NCBI RefSeq assembly: GCF_022458985.1
Contig: NC_061779.1
Location: 20,505,001-20,569,000 of the forward strand
Length of the DNA: 64,000 nt
Origin: Mugil cephalus
Taxonomy: Eukaryota; Chordata; Actinopteri; Mugiliformes; Mugilidae
Direction: 5' to 3'
Below are positions 16,055 through 27,527 of this stretch, one piece after another (positions within the stretch are counted from its first letter, which is position 1; each line of letters starts with the position of its first letter). A program made the position numbers and the translations under genes. Under the pieces are notes generated by a model. That model did not search any database. It worked only from the letters and a program-made list of their open reading frames with translations, and had not been told where the DNA came from.

Positions 16055-17311
16055 CTAAGATGGATATATTTTGATAAATAGCTAGGTTTTTTAAGAGTTG
16101 GAAACTGAATGACCTTAAGGTGTCTAATCTCCACGCTCCTTTATTTCCACCCCATCTTTTGATCAGCTCTCAATAACAAAAGTCAGCTTGTCTACATTCT
16201 GTACTCAGTATTTGAATAAGCTAGTGTCGCAGGCTGCTTAGTACAAAAGCCAAAAACAGCAACCCAAGCAGTCTGACAGGAGTTTGATTGCACTGGAGAG
16301 ACTGAGATGGGATGAGTGGACTGGTACGCTTGCTTCTGTCACAGTCATGCAGCTAGAGTTTCAGAAAATTCTTGATGTGCATTTAGTTTTCCAAGACAAA
16401 AAAAAAAAAAAAGTTCATTGTTTTCAAATATATATATTCTTAGTCAGATTTCGGTGTTGTCCAGTGTAGTGCGGCAATGCCATTTTAACTCGGCATCCCC
16501 CGAACGACTTGTGTATCTTTTACGAGAAAGTGGTATTTGTAGCATTTTAAAGACTTTCTGAACCATACAGTAGGAGTATTACTAGGTTTACTAATGTGAA
16601 AATGTAACTGTTTACTTTTTGTGTAACAAGGTACAAGTGCAAAACAGGTATTGCTATTCTATCCCCTCCTCTCATTGTCCTCACAAACATTAATTCAGAA
16701 TCCTGTTAGGTACCGATGTGTTTTTTTGCTCTTGAGCAGAGAAATAGTACAACACTGCAAGTCAGTGACACAATAAATGGACTTTCCAGCACCAGTATCC
16801 TTTGACACAATTTTGTAACTTTGATGTGAGAATACATTCAGTACTCCAAAAATATCCTGATCTGAGCTCCTCCTAGTCAGAAGATTCACCTTGACAGAAG
16901 AGATTTGCACTAATGTATGGTTTTGTGAAATGGAACCTCTGGAACAGGTGAAATCAGGACCAGATCCTGATCTGGTGATACTTTATGCTAATGGGGGAGG
17001 TTTTAGCTAAAGACACTACCGGGTAAAATGTTAGTGTGTGTTTCCGCCAGTCCCTGAACAGGCTAAACGTGCGGATGTGGTTGTCGGTGTGAATGAAAGA
17101 GTGTGTTTTTTTTTTTTGTTTTCTTTTTGTCAGTGGCACTTTATCGTTGATCCCAAAGGGTGTCACAAAACTACGTTCCCATAATGATAGTTTTACAACC
17201 AATGTGACAGCGCCCATACAATAATAGTAGATAGTTTAAGGTGCCTTCTTTGTACATATTTGTGTTGCAAATTGAATCTCAAGCCCCTGGAGACAGTTCA
17301 TTTCATAACAT

Positions 17312-17484
17312 TTTAAAAGCCCGGTGTGTAAGATTTACGTCTCAGTTGCACCTTTGAGTCCATTTGCACACAATGGCTACATGGGTTGTCCTACACACTT
17401 AGAAAATAAGGGGAATTAAGTTGTTCAGATTGGCAGACCTCACCATTATATCCCACTAAATCCTACACACCGGCCCTTTTAATT
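17312..17484. mobile_element. Short non-autonomous inverted-repeat element (MITE, hAT-like)
   Basis: The left end AAGCCCGGTGTGTAAGATTTA and the right end (reverse complement GGGCCGGTGTGTAGGATTTA) are imperfect terminal inverted repeats of about 20 bp. They enclose roughly 160 bp with no coding frame and are flanked by TTTTAA on both sides, a likely target duplication. The right-end block (GTGTGTAGGATTTAGTGG, then a GTGAGGT motif, on the minus strand) is a repeat met often in teleost genomes. It lies in the samtor 3' flank or UTR. Confidence 0.6.
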
Positions 17485-18643
17485 AAAAGTTAGAAAGCTT
17501 CTTTAGCCAAGCAGTATGCACAAACTGTTCACTTCTCCTTTGTCATAATAATGGAACAAGAAACATGTCCATAGATGGTGTAATACAGTGTGTTGTTCCC
17601 ATTTCCATATCATTTTCAATACACATCTCTTGGCTGATATTTCCCGTTTCAACAAAATGAAAAGTTTCACAGTACCACACACAATCTGACTTTGAAGAAG
17701 CGTGTTTTGTGATTTGTCTTCCAGTGTTTCTTTGCATGAGGTGGTTCATCTTCATTTTCATCAATGCAGAACAATGTGTGCTTATAGTATGGTTGTATTT
17801 CTCTTTTATAAATGAATGTACATGATGTTTGCGTGTGTGTGATTATTATTATTCTGTCTGTACTGTGTCTTTGTTTTTGAAGTTACAGTTCTATGAAGGT
17901 TTTAATGAGTTGTTACTCAGGAGCACAACATTGATTAGTGTTTTTATACACATATAAAATTAGTATTAGCAGTTAGATTACTTTAATTATAATTACTAAT
18001 ACTACTGTGTGTGTAATGTATTGGTAAATATTTTATTGCCAACTGTAGTATTTTACTAAATCCAAAATATTTGCCTTAGTACCTTTTGGAAAACAAAAGA
18101 TAAAAAATAAATTACAAAAGCACAAAACTGTAAGGAGCATGCTGCAGCAGAAGGCAAAAATTACTCACTCAGGCAAAATTTGTAATCGTATCATTATTTA
18201 TTCAGATCTCTTATTTTGTGGAAACGTATAAAAAAATGCGGGTTACTTCTTTAACGTTGTAAAATCAGTTTGACCTTCCGCGCTTGCCGTAGTTCAGGCA
18301 GAAACATGGCGTCCATCACCTGACTCAAAAGTTTTGACGTGACAAACTTTTTGAACTAATATGCCTTTCACACTCCTGGCAGCTGCTTTCAGGACAGTAG
18401 TTCTGCTGCATTTTAAATCCGCACCGGACACTAGATGAAAGAATACAAAGACCGACCGTCAAGATGTAAATATGCTGACGCTTCGCTGCTAGCTAACAGT
18501 TGCTAAGTTAGCTACTTTCAAAAGTTCCTGGCAACTTTGTTAAGTTGTCGCGGGATTTGAAATATTATAACGGACAGATAAACTGACTGTACCTGCTAAG
18601 GGTCAGTTTTTTTGGGTTGGGACATTTTGTTTTTCGTTTCAAA

Positions 18644-21600
18644 ATGTGTCGTTTTCTACGCTACTGTGTCAGCCATTGCCTGCACGCGGCCATGACCCGG
18701 CTGGATGAGGTCAACGGAGAGGTGAGCGTGTGGTCGTCTGTCCGGTGGCTGGGCTACCTGTCCAGCCTTAACCTGCTCGTAGCCCTGTGTCTGGGTCTCT
18801 ATGTCCAGTGGGAGAGCACCGCGGAGTCCACCCTCCTTGTCATTTTTGTCCTGGCTGTGCTTGTCTTCGGCACGGCGAGTGTACTGTACTACTACTTCAA
18901 CATGGAGAAGCTCAGCCTGAGCCTCCTCCACCTGTGGTTCGGCTTCCTGCAGGGTCTGCTCTGCTTCCTCAACAGTCCCACCCTAGAGAGCGACGCCAGG
19001 GCGCAGGCGGCCAACTACCTGCTGCTGAGCAGCGTGACCCTGAGGACGCTGTGGGCGCTGCTGGAGAGGATGTTTGGGCGTACGAGGTACCGTCCTGCCT
19101 TCCTCACCTCGGCTGAGAGGCAGGAGCTGGTGGGCTTCGCCGCAGCCAGCATGGTGCTGCTCATCCAGAAGTCCCTGAGCGTGATGGTGCTGGTGGTGGC
19201 GTTGGCCACGGTCATGGTCGCGCTCCGGATGAAAGCTGTCCTGGCCCTTCCCAACTTGGTGGCCTTTGCTGTCATCACTGGCGTGCTGTTCTTCAAGTCC
19301 CTGAGCGTCAACACTAACCCATTCGCCCTCGCATGCTTCTTCGGCCAGCTCATCTGTGACCCCCTGCTGGATGTGTACTTCAGCGGCCTCTCTGTGACTG
19401 AGCGCTGGCAGCCTTTTCTGGTGTGGAAGGGCCTGTGGCGCCGCCTGTCCCTCCTGCCTCTGCTGGTGGTGGAGGCGACCTTCATCATCCTAGCTGCCCA
19501 CAAGCTGGATAAGTGGTACCTGACAGTCCTGGCCTTTGCTGTGTGTGTGCCCTTCTGGATCTTTTGCCACATGGTGTTGGTCATTACTGTGTGGGGCTTT
19601 CACACCAAGCTCAGCGACTGCCAGCGGTTGTGCTTGGCAGAGGTCAGCAGCCTGGACAAAGTGATGGCCTCAAAGGGCATGAGGCATTTCAGCCTCATCT
19701 CCGAACAGCTCGCCGCCTTCACGCTGTCGTCAACTGTTGCTGTTGCTGCTCTTTGCTGGCAGGTAGGGGCACCTAGAAAGTGGCTTGAAACAGCGTGACA
19801 TTTCAGTTGCATAGATCTGACAGACTAGAACAGTATAACCTCCCCATATTACAAATCTACACAGTGTTTGTTTACTTATGTCCCAAATCTTTAGGTCACA
19901 CTTTATTTTACATCAGTTTCCACTGTACGTCTTTGAATGACCTGTGTGGATTTCGTGTTGCAGGGCTCCAGCAGTACCTTTGTGAGCATGTTTCTACTCG
20001 TTCTGCCCCTTGAGTCTCTGTTCCACGGACTCTTCTACGAGCTTGGGAGCAGCCTCGGAGGAACCAGTGTGGGTTATGCAGTAGTCATCCCCACCAACTA
20101 CTGCAGGTAGTGCACAAGTCAAACCGGACGCACTCCAGTCAGTTTAGATTGGGTGACTTTGTGTGTAATACCAGTCATACTGGTTGGATGTTAGTTTTAT
20201 TCTTGCCTTTGACTCAGTAAATATACTGTGATGTATTGTGAAATGGTATAGTCTTCATAGACACATGATTCAGTTAACTTTCCTCTTCTGTTTTGTTTGT
20301 GTTCGTCCTGTAGTCCTGATGGTCAGCCTATGCTGCTGCCTCCAAGTCAGGTGCATGAGCTGAACAAGCGCTCTACAGGTATGTTGAGTAATGTGCAACG
20401 TTTCTTCGCCCACCACCTGATTGAGAACTTTGGCTGCGACTATTCCACCAGCGGGGTGACCCTGGAAGCTCTGCAGGCCAAGATCAAATCCTTTTTCGAG
20501 CTCCGCACAGCAGATGGGCCTCGCCATGACACATATGTGATCTACTACAGCGGTCACACACACCGCACAGGAGAGTGGGCGCTGGCAGGTGAGAGAGGCA
20601 TTAAGTTGCATGAAGGAGTTAACATTAGTTGGTCTGTGTAGTAGTTGTTGGCCTTGGTCTGCTGACCACCTACCAAATGCTTCCTACGTCTGCCAATGGT
20701 GGCATAGTTACTAACGTAGCTGTTTTACCTCCATCTCTAGATTTCTCTAGGTTTTGTGTGTTTTCTACAGCGGTGGATGGGACTTCACCTCCTCATTGCT
20801 ATTGTTTGTCTAATCTAGTAACAGTAACATGCCAAGGAATTTGACAAAGCACAGGGGAACTCTGGTTGGTGTTCAGCAGACGAATCAAAGGCCAACAAAG
20901 GGTGAATTAGAGGTTGGGGCTGCATACTTAATTGATCAGTAAGTAAATGGGATAATGCCCAACATGTTAATACCTGACACCTCGAAGGGTATTTTACTGC
21001 TTATACCATGGTCACTAGCCAAAGAAGACAAGACAGAAGAAATGTTTTTTTCATACCACAGATGGAAAAACAGAGGGAATGACTGATCAGATCATTATGA
21101 ACCCACATTTTACGTGACCAGAAAATCTTATTCTTCTACAAACGGTTTGTTGCTGTGTGATGTGTAATCAGCTGGTCCCTGTGTTCATCATCAGGAGGAG
21201 ACACTCTTCGCCTGGACCAGCTGGTGGAGTGGTGGAGGGAGAAGAACGGCAGCTTGTGTTCACGCCTCATCGTGGTGCTGGACTGTGACAACTCGTTGCC
21301 GTGGGTCAACGACATCAGGAACGTGGAAGGTCTGTACATAGCCGTGCAGGGAGCAACACTAGCCAGGGTGACCGACCCTGAGCTCCAGGACCCCCCTCAG
21401 CTCGGAGACTTCACCGCTCAGTGGGTGGAGTACAACTGCAACTCGAACAGCAACATCCAGTGGTCAGGGAGGGACAGGGCGGTCACTGCCATCTACGGCA
21501 TCTCCAAGCACTGGAGCGACTACAAACTGCATCTGCCAACAGGAAGCGACGTCACCAATCACTGGAGCATGTACTTCCCCCGGATCACCTACCCGGTGGT

Positions 21601-21742
21601 CCACTTGGCACAGTGGACAGGCGGCCGGAACCAGATGTCCATCTGCGACATCTGTCTGCGATGTCTCAAGAGAATCAAGCTCAACTGGTTTCCACCAGCC
21701 ATACTGGACACAGGGCAAGGCTTCAAACTGGTCAGATCGTAG
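18644..21742 (+). CDS. tmem168: Transmembrane protein 168
   Basis: Exons 18644-19762, 19964-20106, 20314-20588 and 21195-21742 join in phase to 694 aa, close to the mammalian length (697). The N-terminal two thirds hold many hydrophobic segments (for example about 40-55, 64-84, 96-108, and several between 165 and 400), so it is a multi-pass membrane protein; the mammalian protein is reported at the nuclear or endomembrane system. The C-terminal 260 residues are soluble-looking and contain YYSGHTH (about 498-504), [18 protein letters not shown] and [10 protein letters not shown] (about 537-546), an arrangement like the His/Cys strands of a caspase fold. The protein ends with DTGQGFKLV. The start at 18644 was chosen over the in-frame ATG at 18617 because MCR-LRYC matches the family N-terminus. 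No enzymatic activity is established. Confidence 0.94.
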
Positions 21743-21951
21743 GTGTGCGAGCGAGGGCTGTTTCTATGTGTAGAATATATTTCACACAGAATATTTCCTA
21801 AAAATGAGTTTCTCTGAAAATGGGCAGCTATTGGATTGTAAACTCATCTCTAACCAGCACTCTGAGTCACTTAAAAATGAACCTGTTACTGAAGGGGGCA
21901 TTGAAATTTGTAGCCTTTTAAGTACACATTTTTATATTCCTTAAAGAGTTG

Positions 21952-21971
21952 AGTGTGTGTGTGTGTGTGTG
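21952..21971. repeat. (GT)n microsatellite
   Basis: Pure GT dinucleotide tract in the tmem168 3' UTR. Confidence 0.85.
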
Positions 21972-22615
21972 TTTTTAGATTTGACTTGCAGGTCTCATCC
22001 TGTACTTTCCTTGACAGACAGACATGACCGTTGTGGGGACGAGACTGAGCACATTCACACTATTTTACAAAGGTTATGTTATTTCCTGTTAGATCTGATT
22101 CCACCTTGAATATACTGTATGTACAGTCACGTTGTGCCTTTTACCCGAAAATCACCAAACTCCCTCGGCCTACCTCCTTCATTCTAAACCAAAGTGGCCG
22201 TGGTACATTTTCAGACGAAGATCTCAGGCGTTTTGTAAGTTGTCGGTTCCTAGAGTTCCAAATCTGGCGGTATTCTGTTTTGATGAAATGATTCCTTCAC
22301 TACTTCTCTCTGTGTTTGACACTCATTGCTTATCGTAGGCTTGAACGCATTGCTTTTTGTCTGTTCTAACACTCTTTAACGTACTTTAAATCCTCTCCAG
22401 CTGCTACAGGGAGACACGGAAGTGTTTTGAAAACTGTTCTGATGAATGCACTAAATGCAGATATGTACGGGAAATGCAGTGAGAATTATATGCATTTTTT
22501 TCCTCTTGTTCGTTTCAGTTTACCCTCACTAGGCTATGCAGCTTTATTCTAATCACTCCAAAGTGTTTGCAAAGGGATTCGTGGTAAGAAAACCAGGTGA
22601 AAGATGAAACTATGC

Positions 22616-23463
22616 AATAAAAAAAAAAGAAGTGAAACGTTGCTAAGTTTACTGGGCTTAATTTCCCTCATTACGTATATTCTGCCAAAACGTCTGACTA
22701 GCACCAAAGCAATCTGGGTCAGTATTTCCTAAGACCTTTTAGAGGGTCTCCTGGGAACAACATTGTGATTTGGTGCTGTTTACTAGATGGTGAACAGGGA
22801 TATAGGAAACAGATGGTGGTGACAGCTACACTGATTACATTTTAAGAACAGTCGGGTCAGAGCATCTCTGAAACTGAGGCTCTGGTAGTCTAAAGGAAAG
22901 AAAAGTGGTGATTGGCCAGAGATGCTTTGGCCAGTTTTCTGCTGAGACGCCATGTCCTGCCATTTATGTGGATGTTACCTGCACATATACCACCTACCTA
23001 AACATTGCTGTCAACTGTGCAGTGTTCACATTCATGGAAACATTCCCTGAAAGCAGTGGCCTCTTTCAGCATAATGTGACCTGCACAACAGCACCACAGC
23101 GAGTTCACGGCGTCGAGTTGGACTCCTAATTGCTCAGAGATCAATTCAATCGACTATCCGTGGGATATGCTTGACAAACAAGTCCGATCCATCAAGTAGT
23201 GTCTTGGAGTCAGATACCACAGCACACCTCCGGGACTGTTTTGGTTCCAAAGGGGACAGGTGGTCATTATATTATGGCTGTTCAGTATGGAGTAAAGAAA
23301 AACATGATTTAGCCGTGTACACCGACACTTAAAGCAGCTGCAACTCAGGTGGAGGTGGGTATTAAATCACCATCAGCAGGGATGTCGGATGTAGCCACAC
23401 CGTGGGGAACTATGACAAACACAAGCAGCTGCACAATCAATTGTGTAATTTGATAAAAATAAA
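22616..23463 (+). terminator. tmem168: tmem168 alternative poly(A) signals
   Basis: AATAAA at 22616-22621 (followed by an A run) and at 23458-23463 follow the tmem168 stop with no gene between. Either could end the transcript, giving a 0.9 or 1.7 kb 3' UTR. A (GT)n tract lies at 21952-21971. Confidence 0.5.
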
Positions 23464-23744
23464 GTTTATGTGGCAATAGTGTGAAAAGGATCGTGGTGTA
23501 TTTGCCAGTTGACATTCGACTGTAGTGAAGGAGGTAGTTATTGTTCAGGTTTGTGACTGTCTGCCTTGTTTACTGCTCTACTCATCAGGAATACTCATCT
23601 CCGTGTTGACGAAAAACGAACTAACTGCAAATAGCAAACCTTAGTCCCAACTGATTTATAGTTAGTAACAGCCATTTATTCAAAACCCAAACTTTCCATC
23701 TGTTAAAGTAAATCAATCACTGGGCGACGTTCAGGGTTTTCAGT

Positions 23745-26556
23745 TGCTTTTATTGAAAACATTATAAAAGTATGTGACGCAGCAGCATATTTCAGTTTTT
23801 AAATGATCTTAACATGTTCACATTTATACAAACCAAAGCGGCCTTTATTTGTCAGTGATCACAGGGCAAAGATAAGACAACATCTGCCGCCCCCACGTGG
23901 CTGCAAGTGATACTACACAGAACCCTCAAACACTAAAGGAAAAGATCTCGTTTTGTTTGGTTGTTTTTGGCCAATTCCCATTTGGTTTTTACAGTTAATT
24001 TAAGATTGAGAATTCACCATTTTGTGGTTTCAGAGCTGATGTGCAAATTCATGACTTGGGTTGGTTTGAGTTTTCAGTTTTTGACCCCAGTGTAAGTCTA
24101 GACCTAGTTGTCCAGCTCACGTCTAAAAAGCTTTCATTCAAGGAAAGAAAAATATAACTGCATTAGCACATCACAGGATAACGAGAACAGACTTTGTAAC
24201 ATCAGATAAACATTTGTAGGGTTTAAAGTTTGCACAGCAATCACCGTATTAATGTGAGAAACTGAAGGGATTAATTGCAAATGAGCCTCACAGAAGCTTC
24301 AACTTAGTGTTTGCGGCAAAATAAAAATCACAGATGATCAAACCCTCTCGTTTGAACAACAGCTTCTGATGGATTACATTCACAAGAAAATCACTATAGT
24401 GTCACCGAACATCAGCCTAGTTTACAGCAGAGGTTGGAGCTAGGTTCACAGATGTCATCTACGTCACTGGAACACATCAAGTAACACAGGAACGTACAAC
24501 TGATCTCTGACAACCACAGGACAAAGACTAGAGGTGTTTTAATAAGTGAGGCCAGAACATACTGTTGTTTTCAGTTTGACTATTTTTTTTTTCCAGAGTA
24601 AAGCTAATTTTTGGTCTCCTTTAGGAATCTTATGAACATTTAACCAGAGCTGCGCTTAACAACGTAACTAGATTAAGCTGTTGAATGATATCAAATCGAG
24701 AAAACAGTGCTGATTAGAAATCTAATCATAACGCAGAGTCTACAAATTCCTTGTTTTGTCCACTTAAACCCAAAACAAATTTAGTTTGCTCAAGCATCAA
24801 GTCTCAAACTTGAGAAGCCACAGAAAGAGAGTGTTTGGCAATGCTTGAAAAATGAATCATTACAACAACGGTTAATAAATTACTTATTGACTAGGTCCAA
24901 GCAGCTCTACTCTTAGCAACTCTGTTACTGGTACAGATACATAGGTTTCATACATTTAGACAGAAAATGAGAAGTTTCGACAACGTCACAGTTCCAGTGA
25001 ATTTGGTTTCAGACCCCTCCAGGAAACATTTTCTAACACAGACACTGTACGCATACGCAGCTTGTCCTCGAACGTAAGGTGAAGAGGAATCAAAGTGAGG
25101 TTTACCGGCGGTTTGCGAGGCTCAGGCGGGTCTGGGTGGCATCTATGGCTTTAGCAGGAATGAGATTTAAGCTTTGGCTGATTGCGTGTGCAATATGGCG
25201 ACCCCCATAGTAAAAACGATGGTTCTCTTCCCAAACCAAAACACCCTGAACCTTCGCTTCCCTCCTCTCAACCTGATCTTCTTTCTCTTTTAGGAAACTT
25301 AACCAACACGTAACATGACATTTCTGTAATAATAAAACATTAAGAAATCGAGCATCAATCAAGTTCACGTTCTGATGCGACTCGAGCGGAGGGACGCCTG
25401 GCGGCGCGCTGCGTTACCGCGAGCCAACATCAGAGGAGAAGTTGTGATTGTCATGGATGTGTTCGTTAGAGCGCTGCAGGTTTCTCATCTCACAAAACTA
25501 GTGTTTATAATCAGCCGACCCTAAAGAAATATCAACAGTGAAAATAAAACAATAAAAAACATCTACAAAAGAACCCAAACTATTATCTTATTTAGCACGT
25601 ATAATATAACCAGTTAAATAACTAGGAAATGGTACATCTTGATTTTATTTTTAGTTTCTAAACAAACTCCGTGTTCTCTACAAGAACGCAGCCAGAGAGG
25701 AGTGAAAGGCTTTGAGCGGTTTTCCTCTCTGAATCATACTGAGGGAGACTCAGTGCTTCCAGGAATGAAGCCTGAACTGATCATTGTCTCCCACATGTAA
25801 ACAAAGCATCACGTACCTGGGACCCATTCCACTTTAAATCACCCAGCTAATTAAGTGTCATTTCCTCTGAGAACTGAACCGAGTTTTAACCGCTCCACGG
25901 TGACAAAGTGCCCCAAGTCCCAGGTTGATGCTGAGGGTTGCATAGCAGTGGACAATAATTGGAATCAGATCAGTCCTTACATGTGCAGGAACTTGTTACT
26001 GCTCCGGGCGCTCTGCCTTTTCTCACCGGCACTTCTGCGACAGCACAGCACAGAACTAAGCATATTTACAGAGGCAGATATGTTCCTGACGCTCGTCTCG
26101 TTTTCTAAGACAAAGTGCAGCCGAGAGAAATGGAAACTACTGTCGATTATTGGTCAATTTATCTACTTCCCATCTACTCCTTCCACCACTCCTCACCTTT
26201 GATTCAGTTTTGTCTTTTTCCCCGTCGTCACCCAAAATTCTAAATAATGTACAAATAACACAAACATGTATCTTGTCCTGTGTACAACTCCCCAAAATGT
26301 TCGTTAAAAAGTAGAATGAGGTAAATCCCTGTAGTATGACAACTACACAATGCAGCAAATCAAACCCCCCCTCCCCCTCATTGCTTCTGTTTAATTTCTA
26401 CCTGGTTCATGTAGGCACAACAACGATCTACGGGGGCATGTGTGTGTCCGTCTGGTTGCCTCTACGCGTCTCTTCTTCTCTTTTATTTTTTTTTCCCCCA
26501 TCAAACCCGTGTCCTTCTCCCCTTCAGTCGCTGCAGACTATGTGACCGCCTTCCTC
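23745..26556 (-). terminator. ptdss2: ptdss2 3' UTR region and poly(A) signals
   Basis: Downstream of the ptdss2 stop on the minus strand there are about 2.8 kb without a gene. TTTATT on the plus strand (AATAAA on minus) occurs at 23749-23754 and 23845-23850, and another lies near 25642. A 3' UTR of up to 2.8 kb, convergent with tmem168, is therefore possible. The actual end is not determined. Confidence 0.4.
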
Positions 26557-27486
26557 TCAGGACTTCCTCTGCCGCAGCGCCTCAGAGCTGCCGTTCAGTT
26601 TGCTTCGCCCCGATGGCGTCGCTGTGCTGCCGTTGCCCAGAGGCCGGTCCCAGTCAGTGGGGACTTCCTGCCTGCGCCGGCGGGTCTCTTTGTAGCGGAG
26701 TGTGATGTCACTGTGGGAAAATCGGAAGAAAGCAGACACGCTATTAATAGAAAATCACTCGTCTTCCCAGCTGAATTCTGCTACGGGTGTAGTGAAATAA
26801 AGGGATTATCTCGACTGCTCCTGACGGGGATCTCAAGGACTAGAACCCCTCACTGGTGCACTGGATTGGGTAATGTGACAACAACACACTGTACAGCTGG
26901 ATAAATCGTATTTTCCAATGATACTTTGCCTTCTCTGGTCAAAGATGTGTGGAGTTGGGTGACTGGTCTGACGATCAGACACTTCAAGTGTGCAGTATAT
27001 ATAGTATATTATGACAAGAAGGCTAAAATGAACTTTTAAAGGATTCAGTAGTGCTTAACAGTGAGGTCCCTCATCCTTCTGTCTCCAGTCATGTAGAAGA
27101 AACTTTGGTGGCTGCTACTACCATGCACATCCCTCTCTGGAGACAGGGTTCAGTTTGTCTGTTGTGTACTATAGAGACATGACTCCAAGGCAGAAGAAAA
27201 GCTCCTTGTACAGATATGAAGGGATCATCGAAAAACACGACATCACCACAATTACAGGTGACTATAAACACAGCATTGTGAATACTCTATTCCATTTCTG
27301 CTAATAAATTCTTGTAAATCCTACACACTGGACATTTGTAACAATTATTAATACAACATGAATGACATGGCATGCTTTGGTGTCCCTGATGTATTGTACA
27401 ACAGGAGGGATGTGCACCAGAACAATTGATGGAGGTGATTTTATTGGCTCTCATTAAGAGATGAAGGAAACATGCTGACGCAGAGT

Positions 27487-27527
<41 letters not shown>

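Larger units (their letters stand above)
15789..18111 (+). terminator. samtor: samtor 3' UTR region with alternative poly(A) signals
   Basis: The roughly 2.3 kb between the samtor stop and the next promoter probably contains a long 3' UTR. AATAAA occurs at 16772-16777 and again at 18106-18111. It holds a CA microsatellite (16008-16054) and a short inverted-repeat mobile element (17318-17478). Which signal is used cannot be decided from sequence. Confidence 0.4.
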
